Positions 21,740 through 32,686 of a DNA stretch of 64,000 nucleotides are shown here, piece by piece. The notes under the pieces were generated by a model. That model searched no databases. It was given only the letters and a program-made list of their open reading frames with translations, and was not told the DNA's origin. The DNA is from Molanna angustata (taxonomy: Eukaryota > Arthropoda > Insecta > Trichoptera > Molannidae): NCBI GenBank assembly GCA_963576475.1, contig OY754986.1:6890531-6954530 (forward strand), in the 5' to 3' direction. Each line of letters opens with the position of its first letter. Position 1 is the first letter of the stretch. Both the position numbers and the translations under genes were made by a program.

Positions 21740-24124
21740 TGTAAAGTGATGGAAAAGAAAGGGTCGTCTTTCTTTATCTTTCATCACGTTTTTAAATTTA
21801 TTATTATTGCAATATTATAGGCAGAATAAAATTATTGTATGAAGTGAGAAAGAGAACTATTATCATCCTTGTGTGTTCTTACCTTGCCCTGAAGAATTTA
21901 AACATAAAGTAGAGTCCATTCCCAGGAGGTAAGATATCCAAGGTTCAGCAGGCCAGCAGCTCAGTAGTTGGGCACTTTCATCTTTATGTCTCAGGTTTGA
22001 TATGATGGGTTGGTTGAAAGTGAGTGCAAACACCAGATCAGTGAGAGATGTAGATATAATTTTAAGTATCAAAAAAGGGGACATTAGCATTTGACAATAT
22101 ATCATGATAATCTGATGACGTTAGCGAAGACTGGCGCGAAGAGGCAGTGAAATATTAGTTCGTAATTATAACAATAGCTACATACCAACTCGTAGAGTGG
22201 TTACTTTGACACTGTCTCACGCGAGTCGACGCTGACGCCTGGTACAAGCAACTAGAAAAAGAAGAAGGCAGGAAGAGTATTAAATGTATAAACACATGTA
22301 TGCACCCCAAAGGAGTTTTGTCAAAAGACGAATTAATTAATTGAAGTTAGATATATCAAGGAAACAAACATTCAATGTAATAGTAAAGGTCACGTGTGAA
22401 CATGAGCAATGGGGTTGACCTTTCCTGCAAATGATGTTATGTCAGTTAAATTTATGAAAATGAACACTTCAATCAAAAAGGCAAAAGTTGAGTTGTATAG
22501 ATTAGTTATTCATAATTTATTACACATTAAGTTGATTATCCCTGCAGAGGTTATAGATCTCAAAGAAAAATAATGTGAAATAGGTATATCAAGTCAAAAA
22601 GATAAATTCAATTTTCAAAGATTAATTATTTATCATTATCTAATGATAGGGTTGACTATCCCTGCAAAGTTTATATGTAACAAAGGGGAAACCATGTAAA
22701 ACATCTTAACTTCAAAATTATTAAATTAAATTTGATTACATACCAGGGATCTAGATATGAATTAGGATTACTTATAACAGATGTGACACTGTGAGATTCG
22801 GATTATTCTGGCAAGATTTCTCTTTGATAAAGCTGGGGAAGCGCGATCGATTACATGGAGTCCTTGTCGATGGAGAATTATCCTTAAATCCATGAAGGGA
22901 CGAAGAGACACACACCAGGCACGAGGTGATGTAATACTGGGCAGCGACGTCATTGCGGCGAGACGAATTCCTCGAAAAGATACTGGATCGTAGAATAACA
23001 GGTTGGCTGGAGTCGAGGGACGATCAATGGTCTTGAATCGGCATGGGATCGACCATGGAATAGATGCAAACTTGAGCGATTTCTAGGTATGTCCACAGCA
23101 GAAGGTTAGATTATCAGATCAGAGGCACGAGGAGACTTTGAGATATTCAGGCAGTTGAGGCTAAAGCATATTAGATGAATCCGTTATACGTCATGAGACG
23201 AAATATGAAATTCCACAAGGGTATACTTTAAAGTTAATGAGTTTTCACAAAGGATAAGTATAGCCCAAAAGCGAGGTAGGTGGTTTACAGCTTGCATTCT
23301 TGGACAAGAAACTAGTATGAGAGGTTAGAATAATCAATAATACGCTTCAACACTGATAAAAGTTAATGCACTATAGATTGTTGTTCAAATTATATATATC
23401 GGAGCACAAGAAGACATCATCAAATCGATCGTTAACAACTTGTAATTTTTAACAGGAATAATGTTTTCAAATCAACGCGATTATGGATACTAAAACGGCC
23501 TTCCCTTTTGTTAGGCGAGAAAATAATACTTTAACATTACACATGAATGATTTTTATCACTGACCAAAGTTAATACACTTCGCACTGTTGCTTAAATTAT
23601 ATATCGGACCACGAGAAGACATTATTAAATCAAACTTCGTACTGTTGTTTTAGGAATGAAAGACGCCGTTTTTAACGGTCATTTTTAATAGTGTGCGGAT
23701 TGTTCTAGAAGCTACTGGACACTGTTTGAAGAGGATATTACACATTTGACACAGAACAATATGCGAGTTTTATCACTGATAGATTTAATTTCGCCACACG
23801 CCGTCGTCCGAATTATTTAAAATCAAAAGACTACATTTTGAAGCCGTATTTAAAGTTTCTTTACGAATAATGAATGGATCACACACGCACGGGCTGACGA
23901 GCGTATCGGAGTGTTGTTTTTAAACTTGAACAAAAACCGTTCGGGGAAAAAATCGACGGTCGCCGCGGAGAGGTAGGTACTGACATCTCTCGGTGATCCA
24001 AGAAAATAATGTGACATAACATAAATTGAAACAATCAGCGGGGAATTTGAATGTTTTAAACTGAAGAATCGAACGTATTAGATTAAAAAGTAGCGTATCC
24101 ATTATTTAAATAGATAACGCTACA
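21740..24124 (-). repeat. 5' LTR (right copy)
   Basis: 2385 bp, the partner of 14346-16730 at an offset of 7394. Expected to carry the promoter on the minus strand. No TATA box could be assigned with confidence. Confidence 0.92.
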
Positions 24125-24260
24125 ACATACATAATTTTGTCATACTTTGTAATCTGGTTGGTTGAAAGAAATTGCCAAATGGCAATAAGCCTGTCAGTGT
24201 GCATTTTATTTGTTCATATTATTATGAACAAAAAGATAAATAAAAATACACTGAAATAAA
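24125..24260 (+). mobile_element. Target duplication, then continuation of the interrupted LINE 3' end
   Basis: acat at 24125-24128 is the right target copy. It is followed by gttgaaagaaattgccaaat and ggcaataagcctgtcagtgt, and a tail with aaaagataaataaaaa. This completes the LINE whose other half ends at 14341. Confidence 0.7.
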
Positions 24261-24305
24261 AGTTAGTAAACCGAACTATAGTGACTACAAAACAATTCGT
24301 TTTGT

Positions 24306-24367
24306 GCTTCTAAATATTTCATAAATAGATTAACTTTTGTTAATCTATTTATGAAATATTTAGAAGC
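24306..24367. repeat. Perfect 29-bp hairpin, 4-nt loop
   Basis: Left arm 24306-24334 begins gcttctaaatatttc; right arm 24339-24367 is its exact reverse complement; the loop is tttt. It lies between the LINE tail and a SINE. A perfect arm this long implies recent origin or selection. Confidence 0.85.
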
Positions 24368-24399
24368 AAAGGTTTGGCTAAAAACGCAAGCTAGCCAGT

Positions 24400-24512
24400 T
24401 CGGTGGTCACAATTTTTTTTTGGAGTATGTGAACGAAATCGATTGTGGCGAGATTCGAACTCGCGACCACTGGATTACGAACCCAGTGCGCTAACCGCTT
24501 TTCCATCACCCA
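24400..24512 (-). mobile_element. tRNA-Thr-derived SINE
   Basis: The minus strand begins tgggtgatggaaaagcggtt with an A box, then an anticodon arm ctggg-ttcgtaa-tccag (loop anticodon CGT, threonine) and B box gagttcgaatctc, followed by a body with cgatttcgttcacata. It lacks a clean acceptor stem, so it is not a working tRNA gene. Relatives lie at 56987-57036 and 58090-58196. Confidence 0.8.
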
Positions 24513-25060
24513 GTAATAATATTAATTTTATTTTTTCTTTAAGTTTATAAGAACACTTTAAATTAATAAAATAACACTATTCCATATTAAAATTCAGAAA
24601 TTATTCTCGTTCCACTATCTTTGAGAAAAACTTGATCACTTTTACCCATTAATTTATATGCAAAAACCTCCCCAAACAGTGCACTTTTCTTGCATTTTCT
24701 CCTCCATACATCCCCAAGGAGCATTTGAAATTCAAAAGTGGTACTTAGAAGATGCCATCTAGCAGAAACTATAAGTTCTGATCATAACCTATAATATTAA
24801 GTGTATATACTATTTACCACTTCTCAGTATTAAGAAGCCAATCATAGTTGAACAAATCTCGACTAGATTGGAACAAATAGCTGCTTTGTTCAGTTTTGAT
24901 GTTTTAAACTAGTGTCCGAGTTTCCTAGATCACTTTCCAGTGAAGTCAGAGGATTATTAGCAAGTTGAAATGAAATACTTATCAATTCTTCTTGCTATTT
25001 GTTGTGCCTTCTTATGTATAAAATTTACGTTAATAGATATATTAATATATCTATATAAAC
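24513..25060. other. No recognisable feature
   Basis: AT-rich. The part 24745-24770 has gatgccatctagcagaaact, a phrase frequent in insect repeats, but no family was assigned. Confidence 0.45.
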
Positions 25061-25061
25061 C

Positions 25062-25168
25062 AGCCGATGACAGGTCGTAAGCCCTGTAGGTGCCTTGATT
25101 TTCCGGTTCTCCTACAATAAATATTCCAACTTCGTCTCTATTGAAGTAATTAAAAATCTGTTAAAAAA
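25062..25168 (-). repeat. Repeat Rpt-C, copy 3
   Basis: Starts at aaccagccgatgacaggtcg and runs through tccggttctcctacaataaa and tccaacttcgtctctattga. Near-identical to 6537-6640. Confidence 0.75.
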
Positions 25169-25269
25169 TATTAATTTACGTTAATAGATATAGACAACAT
25201 GATGTTATTCTACAAGAACATATCATACTTTCTGTGTAAACGAGACTTTTAATCATAAAATATAACATG

Positions 25270-25420
25270 CCTTGTGTCTAGTATTAATTCAAATACAGAA
25301 AAGCAATATTTGCGTGCAAAATAAATATAAATAAATTTCTCCTCTTCTGGGGATCGAACTCAAGACACCCGCATAGAAGCCAACCGGCTTATCAACTGTG
25401 CCACGGCGGCGAAAATTTTC
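25270..25420 (-). mobile_element. tRNA-derived SINE (second family)
   Basis: The minus strand reads cgccgtggcacagttgataa then B box gagttcgatccccagaag, followed by aggagaaatttattta and gcacgcaaatattgc. The body and tail match the plus-strand fragment at 36585-36650, so this is a repeated SINE. Confidence 0.7.
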
Positions 25421-25654
25421 CAACTTTATCTAGATCTATTATTTATTTATATTTTCTTCATTCAGAATACATATTTGCTTCAGAAGAAAACTTAAAAATA
25501 AACAAAAAATAAATTGGCTGCCTTAAAACAGGAATTATTCCTAGTTAGGCAGACAAAGGTATAGTGGAAAGATATAGTGGTATATGTATACTATGTATAG
25601 TGGAACACTACCAATATATGTACCTACCTACCACAAAAAATGGGTAAATTCATA

Positions 25655-26105
25655 TACTATATACTTACTTTACTTTGCGTATGGCATCGGCATCTGCTTG
25701 GCTCAAAGTCGAAACTCTGCTGTCAATAGCCAGTCGACCGCCGTTGGGACGAGTCTATGGATGTCCTCCATCTCTCCCTCGAATCCGTGTAAGGTGCACT
25801 CCCCCACCAAATGTGCCACCGTCTGAGTCTCCGCTCCGCATTCGCAATTGGGAGAGGTTCTTTTCCCCCACTTCCAGAGAAGGTAGTTACAGCACCCCTG
25901 GCCTGTGCGGATTCTGTTGAGTTGAACCCAAAGTCTTCTAGGCAGGTTGAAGCCAGGGACTTGCACTGTGGGATCCGCAATCAGGGACTTGTTGTGGCAT
26001 TCCGCACTTGTCCATCTCTGTTTCCATGCACTTTTTATGTTGTAATTAACATCTTCCATGGTCCATATTGGTCTTCTGGACTTCAGTCGTCTGGCGGGCG
26101 TCTGG
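25655..26105 (-). pseudogene. Jockey-type LINE C-terminus, copy 3
   Basis: Reading from about 26100: ARRLKSRRPIWTMEDVNYN, IKSAWKQRWTSAECHNKSLI, DPTVQVPGFNLPRRLWVQLN, RIRTGQGCCNYLLWKWGKRT, SPNCECGAETQTVAHLVGEC and TLHGFEGEMEDIHRLVP, with a stop at 25703. It is open for at least 118 codons and contains the CEC...H...C cluster. It is the best preserved of the three Jockey C-termini but lacks everything upstream. Confidence 0.88.
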
Positions 26106-26279
26106 TCACATACTTATTATATACATATCTACATACTTATTTACAGATTTTTTTTTTTGTATAAATTCAATATTGTTCCAATGCAATCTGTTTTTTCTTT
26201 AAATGGAAATAAACAATTATTATCAGCAGATTTCAATCTATCGATTGATGCGGCTTCCAAACTGTAGAATTCCGTAATA

Positions 26280-26452
26280 ATTATGATAAATTTGAACATA
26301 TATTATATTCTACAAAAAATTTATTCGACTTCCGACGACCGTTTCGGCTTATAAGGCCATATCAGTTGATTATGACCTTATAAGCCGAAACGGTCGTCGG
26401 AAGTCGAATAAATTTTGTGTAGAATATTATATGTGTTCATATTTATCATAAT
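26280..26452. mobile_element. 173-bp fold-back MITE, TA-flanked
   Basis: Nearly the whole element is an inverted repeat: attatgataaatttgaaca... pairs with ...tgttcatatttatcataat. The inner arms cgacttccgacgaccgtttc / gaaacggtcgtcggaagtcg are perfect, around a loop near 26353. TA at 26278-26279 and 26453-26454 fits a Tc1/mariner-type target. Confidence 0.85.
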
Positions 26453-26574
26453 TACAATTATTATTATTATTATTATCTCTATTGAGATGTTAAAATGCCA
26501 TATATATCGTGTTATTTATTTTCTTCTTTGTAAGGTATAAATAAATAAATAATTGTACATAAAACCGCCAGAAA

Positions 26575-26670
26575 AAGTTTGTAACACTGCACTGGACTAT
26601 CCCGGCAAAAGACTTAAAGGGCGTCCCAAAAAACGATCGACGGTAGAGCTTGGTAACAGAGGATATGCGG
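26575..26670 (+). pseudogene. LINE C-terminal scrap
   Basis: LDYPGKRLKGRPKKRSTVEL carries the GK.L.GRPKKR motif of RTE-like C-termini. Too short to classify further. Confidence 0.4.
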
Positions 26671-26960
26671 GTATGTACCTACATACTGTCTCTGAGGATT
26701 TCATTCAATTTAATTTAACTTAACTTAATTCAGCATTATTCATACATTGAGACACGTAGTGTATAAATTGTAATATGAGTTTGCAGTGGTCGATGTTTCT
26801 CCTCCAACCCCCCCACCCACTCTTTTTTGCTTCCTTCCGATCCTGTTTTCGAAATTGTTAAAATATTATAAAATATTTTTTGAGTTCCATCAATGCAATT
26901 TTTTAAATTTCTATGTAAATCGATAATGAGTAACTGATCGTTTGAAAATAAGCTGAACAA

Positions 26961-27108
26961 CAACATCGCCATCTATGACGTAACGAAGAAACCTTCTTAA
27001 AACGCCATCTATTGAGAAATTGGTTTTTGTAAACAATGAAAGCAAAAGTCATCATACATGAGTTGACAATGCTCTCCCACAAATGTCACCCCTGAACTTA
27101 ATCCAAAT
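26961..27108 (+). repeat. Repeat Rpt-D, copy 2
   Basis: Shares gacgtaacgaagaaaccttc, cgccatctattgagaaattg and aatgtcacccctgaac with 5283-5425. Confidence 0.65.
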
Positions 27109-27247
27109 TATAAGTTCATTTTTGGCATGTTTTCTTGCTTGTAACAGTGTATATGTAAATCGAAATATAATTATAATATGTTTTTATATGAAAATATTAA
27201 TAATCTTTTTGTTATCATTCCCGTTCATATTTCTCAAATCGACTTTT

Positions 27248-28735
27248 TCTTCTTCTTCTGGGTCACAATCCTAGGATTGGTCTGCACACAAACACTCGAT
27301 CTTTCCACTTAACTCTATCGTCCGCCAGTCTCTTAATCTCTTTGTAACTGCTACAGCGCACGTCACCGATTATCAGCAGGCTTAGTCTGTAAGTAGATCT
27401 CGACCGAAAAATGTCGAGATTATGTAACTGTCGAAATATCGACTTGTCGATATTTTGATAGTTTTGGTAGTCACTAAGCAGATAACGCGTCGAATCTTTC
27501 TCGCCCACTTATTTGACGGCGAAATTTGGTCGACATCTAGTCGATAGACGAGATTACACGCCGCCATGTTGAATCAAATATCATTTTTTACGCGAACAAT
27601 GCCGAATTTCATATTTATTTGAGAATAATTATATTAACGGGTTAAACGACGCCGTTTAAGAGATTCTTCAAACCCTTAAATATTCCACGTAATTCATTTA
27701 TTGCTAATTACCGCGTAACAAAAGTTTTTTTGGTTATATATTTATTGGAAATATGCGTCCGTAAATGTTTTCCGTGGGTAAAGATTTGAAATAAATTTTG
27801 ATTTTGAGAAAATATTCTTGTTAGCTATTTTATCAACATATGTATTTTAACACTTAACAAAAGAAAATTCGGCGTGGTTTTTAGTAAAAAAAATAACACG
27901 CTGCTGTCATCTCACTTGATAAATTGATTGAAATATATTAAAAATAATTTTTAAAATTACTCTCAAAACATTCAATAAACACAAAAGAAACTTAATTTAA
28001 TCGTATTTTAACTTGCTTTCGTGCTTAAAAATATGACCATACCTACTATATTTATTTAACAAATTTATGTAAAAAAATTTGACATTTATTCAAATCATGG
28101 GGAAAATATTGTGTATTGCCATAAATGATAATTCAAAAATGTACCGCAAGCCAGCCTAACGGCGACAAATACTAATAAGTGCATTTACGAAGTGACCACA
28201 AATTGTCGTCACGGGCGTAAACATGGCGAGGAGAGCAGCGATACGTTGTCGGATCTCGACTTTTTTACTGACTTGGCCTGCTGGTCTATATTGTTGTTTC
28301 TGGGGCGACCTATATAGTTGTCACGATCAATCATTCTTTCGACGATGGTAAAAAGCAGGCCTGGGTGCCGGATGTTGTGGCCTATCCAAGTTGTTCTCTG
28401 TTGGGCAATTCTTTTCATAAGTTGCCTTGTCTCTCCAACCTTGCTTAGTACCTCGTCCATGCTAATGTGTTCTGACCAGTGGACTTTAGCCATGAGTCTG
28501 TAGCACCACATCTCAAAGGCAGACAGACGTCCCGTTTCGCGTTGGCTGATGGTCCATGTTTCACAGCCATATAGCAGTACACTCCAGACAAGAGTCTTGA
28601 TCAAATTTTTCCTAATTTTGATGGATATATTAGGGGATTCAAAAATTGTTGGTCTTTACTTGAAGGCGACTCTTACTTGGTGGATTCTGCTTTTAAATAA
28701 TCGACTTAAGTCATTTTTTATCTAGGAACTGACAA
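27248..28735 (-). pseudogene. LINE RT C-terminus split by a TIR insertion
   Basis: Minus-strand reading from 28735: KSRIHQVRVAFK-like, then after a frame change KTLVWSVLLYGCETWTISQR, ETGRLSAFEMWCYRLMAKVH, WSEHISMDEVLSKVGETRQL and ERMIDRDNYIGRPRNNNIDQ up to about 28284. The protein then resumes at 27373 as IIGDVRCSSYKEIKRLADDR and VKWKDR before the stop at 27263 and a gaagaagaaga tail. The two halves fit one LINE (endonuclease/RT class with a GRPR..Y..Q...D C-terminus) interrupted by about 910 bp. Confidence 0.8.
27374..28283. mobile_element. 0.9-kb insertion with terminal inverted repeats
   Basis: The left end cagcaggcttagtctgtaa and the right end (reversed) cagcaggccaagtcagtaa agree at 16 of 19 positions, and further in gatctcgacc / gtcgagatcc-like blocks are shared. 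No transposase frame. The target duplication is not clear because cagcaggc overlaps the site. Superfamily unknown. Confidence 0.65.
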
Positions 28736-28739
28736 ATGC

Positions 28740-29300
28740 TTACATTATAATTGAAATAGTCAACGAGTGAAGTCTTTCTCTCAAAATCACTTTCATATTA
28801 CTTTGAACAACTGTTAATGCATGTACCTAAATTTTGTAATATCTGTTACCTTAATTTGTTGAACATTTTCACATATTAAAATGATAAGTGTCGGTCGGCT
28901 TACAGCATATTTTCAGCGTATTCGCTTCGAACAAAAGCTATAACTGCTAATTTTAAATTCGCTATTTAGATATAATGTCCGGGTGGATTATTTCAATTAT
29001 TTGAGCAGAGTGTTATTAAAACACGGCTTTACTTCGTACTAATAATTGTATTTTTAGCTCTCGACCGAAGGCAATAGTTTTACAGAATTGTTAAAGCCTT
29101 TTTAACGACCCAGAAAGGTTAACGTAACGGGAGCACCCCCGAAAGCTTAACTTTTAATACACTCTCGATGTTAACGGGCCGTTACTGAACTAAGTGAAGG
29201 AGAACAAATAATTGTTTTGTTATTTTTGTCGTTATTGGAATTTAACGGGGCAGTTTGTAAGTTTTAATTGTTCCGTTTATTTATTTGTTTATTGAATTTA
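28740..29300. other. No recognisable feature
   Basis: AT-rich with a slightly GC-richer patch at 29100-29180 (acgggagcacccccgaaagc). No domain or repeat boundary. Confidence 0.4.
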
Positions 29301-29302
29301 TC

Positions 29303-29325
29303 AACTAACGAGTGGGTTATGGCCA
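29303..29325 (-). repeat. Terminal scrap shared with Rpt-A and Rpt-B
   Basis: aacgagtgggttatggccaa is the reversed tail found at the ends of 12100-12430, 40105-41135 and 60240-61527. The body of the repeat is not recognisable here. Confidence 0.45.
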
Positions 29326-29606
29326 ATGAAAAAAAAAATATTTATTTTTATTCAAAGGACCACTTACAGCTAACAAGTTACTATACATCGTTGTTCCATC
29401 AAATAAGGGCAAGCTATAGACCACAAAACTGATCAACCAATTAGTGGCCACATCCTGCATTAAAAGTTGGCGTACAAATTCATAAGATAATGATAATCTA
29501 AAAAAAATCTTTATAAAAAAGAAAAGATACAATAGAAACTAAGATCACGACAAATAAAAATAGTGGAAGATATTAACAAAATAAAACAAAAAGCATTACT
29601 TTAAAA

Positions 29607-29805
29607 GATACAACTAATAATAAACAGACAAAAAAGAGAAACATTATAACTAGAGAAAAAAAAAAACGAAAAAAAGTTAGTTTATTTGCTTACTTTATAA
29701 GTGTGGAGATACAACTAAGAATAAACAGATAAAAAAGAGAAACAGTATAACTAGAGAAAAAAAAACGAAAAAAAGCTAGTTTATTTGGTTACTTTATAAG
29801 TGTGT
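29607..29805 (+). repeat. Tandem duplication, two units of about 101 bp
   Basis: gatacaactaataataaaca...tactttataagtgtg at 29607-29707 repeats at 29708-29805 with a few changes. Each unit holds agagaaac and an A-rich run. Confidence 0.85.
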
Positions 29806-29809
29806 AAAG

Positions 29810-30175
29810 TTTTCTTGAAGAAGTATATGTAACAGAACGATGTATGACAGAGTTCGAAATGGAGATACAAGGAAAGAATGTAAGATGAAGAAAGATGTAA
29901 TTAACAGAATGAAAGTTAACACATTGAGATGGTTTTGACACTTGGGGAGAATGAAAGAAGAACGCCTGACGAAGAAAATATACAAAACTGACAGTAATGG
30001 AATAAGAGGTCGGGGGCGCTCAAGCGAAGGATGGCACGACCATGTAAATGATGTATAAGACGATGTATGAATGTTGATGAGGCGTTGAATGTGTGTCAAG
30101 ATAGAAAAATGTGGCGTTCGGTTCTCTCTGCCTACCCCGCGAGGGACATTGCGTGATGGTATGTATGTAAGTTTT
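29810..30175 (+). pseudogene. LINE C-terminus and tail (same family as 7375-8420)
   Basis: KKDVINRMKVNTLRWF, a stop, HLGRMKEERLTKKIYKTDSN and GIRGRGRSSEGWHDHVNDV, then a stop-laden MLMRR and CVKIEKCGVRFSLPTP ending. The tail tggtatgtatgtaag closes it. Scraps of the same tail lie at 60-150, 35030-35115 and 40755-40860. Confidence 0.7.
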
Positions 30176-30679
30176 CTTCTGAATGTCACCAGACTGCCAC
30201 CAAAAATATCTATATCTTTATTTATATGTAAAGTATTATAAAATCAAAACATACTTGGAATTAAAAAAAACCCGTGTTAATATTGAAAAGCTGTAATCTA
30301 AATAGTTCTGGGATCCTTATACGAGAATCTGTATGAAGTTTTTTTTCAGACAGGAGATCGGTGTCAATTTGATTGTTGATAATTTTATGTATGTTGCAAA
30401 GGGAACTTGAATGAAGTTACAATAAAAAAATACTCAACACCTTTCTCTCCTACCATCAATTATTAGCAGTTAAACAATGAGACTCTCAGTATTTACAAAT
30501 TTAGTTTTAGTAAAATATAACACATCAGAGTGTGAATTTGTAAAGTGAATGTCTGTCTAAAAGACAAAAAATTAAATTTGAATAAAAATCAAAAATAAAT
30601 TATATACTTAGTTGATGGTTAGATAGAATTCTGGGATTAGGGAGGGTCACATCAGCAAACATAAAAAAATACACACCAC

Positions 30680-30800
30680 CACAGGAAATCCCATGAAGTG
30701 AGGTAAATAGCTACGGGTGTGCGGGTGTGAATTACCTTATAAAAGGAATCAAGACACGTTCATGTATATCCACACATAAGTCTCGCTTCACTTAAAAAAT
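30680..30800 (+). repeat. Repeat Rpt-H, copy 1
   Basis: tcccatgaagtgaggtaaat then gggtgtgcgggtgtgaatta and ccttataaaagg match 42320-42425 in reverse. Unclassified. Confidence 0.6.
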
Positions 30801-31975
30801 GCAATGTAGCCAGTATTCAAAATGCACATTACAAAAATATTTGAACGATTGATTGTTCTTTCAGTATATTTTAAAATTGCTCAGGAAAATATTAATTCTG
30901 GTTTTACCCGGATCCGGGTCGTATGAAGTTTACTCATCCAGTAATGCCAGGATTGGCTTGGAACAAAAAACAGGGATAAATATTATAGGATTGTCTTCAG
31001 ACTGAGAGTTCCAGAATCATAATATTTTGAAATTCTTTCTATAAACAATGATTCTGAAATTATTCCTGTCATTTTCGGGATTCCCTCGATATCAGTTTAA
31101 TTTGTTAGGTTGACGATAAACCACAATAATGCAAAAATATGATGATTAAAATACTTTGATTCTTTCAGTTGTTTAAAATAAAATTTTCAAAATTTTTTTT
31201 TGTTTTTTAAAAATGTTATAATTTATGTTGTCGCTATGTTGTTCCAGTTTCACGCTAGTCAAGTCGAACAAAATGTATGGCAAGGCAAACACCATCGTTT
31301 TTACTTCAGTATGAGAAATGGAGTGTAATTCGCTAAAAAGTCTCATTGCCTGTGCCGCCTTAAGCGACGCACCCAAACGGATAGATCGAATAGATTTTCT
31401 GACAAAAACTAAACTCTACTCAACCCTAAGCTTAAACTTCGTATTTGAACGAGTCTATGACGCGTCGTGAGACCTTATTTGCATTATATGACCGACCACC
31501 TATTGTGTCAGGGTCCAGCATGATGTAGCCGCTGTATTGAACATTTAAGCTTAATGGGTATTGGCACACATTTCGCCCACAGATTTTGAATACAAATGCG
31601 ACTGAATAAAAAACGAAGCTCGACCAAGGTATACAGTAATATCAATGAATCCATTTTCCTACACAAAGACAAATAGATTATATAACCAACAGTATTTTCT
31701 AAAACAGTTTTAGCGTTTGTTGCATGTAAATGTATAAAAATGAATCAAAATTAAAATGAAAAAGAATTTATATTGTTCGGTAAATGTGGCAACACTCCAA
31801 CACCAACCTTTTCCTCTCCCAAATATAGTGCTACCTACACGAGTAGTTAACTGTGTATACAATCGTCGACAATTCGTCGTCGTGACATCACTGACAGTTG
31901 ATGAAGTAAAATAGCTTCAATACGCTCGAAATATACATATTTCGTGTCCTTGATCAACTAAATACTTACTAAACG
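30801..31975. other. No supported feature
   Basis: AT-rich. The stretch 31320-31380 (ttgcctgtgccgccttaagc) is GC-richer but matches nothing I recognise. Confidence 0.4.
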
Positions 31976-32050
31976 CCGTGCGCCCTTTTAACATACCCAA
32001 ACCGTGTTTGGAAGTGGTGTGTCTTTCATTAATATTTTTTGTTGTGATAC

Positions 32051-32119
32051 AAGAGGTATATTATGTAGTGAGAGTGCCTTCCGTGAAGACCTCCCAGACG
32101 AAGGAAGAAATTCGCCACC
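32051..32119 (+). other. Candidate small exon with strong donor
   Basis: After the T-rich acceptor-like ttttgttgtgatacaag, the sequence is open in two frames, one reading VPSVKTSQTKEEIRHQ. It ends at caccag followed by gtaggt, a consensus donor. No family recognised; may be chance. Confidence 0.2.
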
Positions 32120-32686
32120 AGGTAGGTGCAATATTCCCTTCTCTCTGTATTCAAAAAATATGTTTTTTCACAAGATAATACAAATGATGACGCGTTTATG
32201 AAATTATAAAAAAGTGATGTGTATTTTTCGCAAGGACGATTTGTTGCAACCACTGCAAGGTAGAAGGATAGATATAGATGGAACACTCACATACTCGATT
32301 ATTCCTATGCCTATTCCTTGTCTGGATGGTCACAGCTAGTCACTTTGATCACACGCGTGCGATGAGAGAACAATTTTATGGTGAATGAGTGTAGTGAAGC
32401 GGTAAAAAGACGGAAGGGATGCGGCTTCGGTATGATGGTCTTATCAGGACGCGGTATGGAAGGAAAATGATTTGTGGGTTCAGGGCGGGCAGTGATTACA
32501 ACAATTATATTATTCACGTCATTTTTGCGTTAACAACAAATAATCCCTCAAAAATTTGTTTGTATAAGAGCAGGTAAGTAATTTGGTGCAGGTAAGTACA
32601 TGGCTCACTGTGTATTTTCAAAAATATATATTGAAACTTTCTCAGTAATGATTCTATTTTCCTAATTTTCCCATTCCCCTATTTTT

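Larger units (their letters stand above)
14346..24124 (-). mobile_element. Non-autonomous LTR retrotransposon, LARD-like, 9779 bp
   Basis: Two direct repeats of exactly 2385 bp start TG and end CA. On the minus strand the order is 5' LTR (21740-24124), a lysine-tRNA-like primer site, 5009 bp of internal DNA, a polypurine tract and the 3' LTR (14346-16730), flanked by acat. The longest open frames inside are about 80 codons and match no gag, protease, polymerase or integrase motif on either strand. Since the LTRs are almost identical, this emptiness is not decay: the element was mobilised as a non-coding passenger. Large non-coding elements with long LTRs are called LARDs and are best known from plants. 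Proteins must have come from another element. Confidence 0.9.

Noticed and set aside
14469..22105. Identical 80-codon minus-strand frames in both LTRs
   Set aside because: Identity follows from LTR identity; composition and lack of any domain give no support for a protein.
24444..24512. Possible functional threonine tRNA gene
   Set aside because: Acceptor stem pairing fails and the body continues as a repeated SINE.
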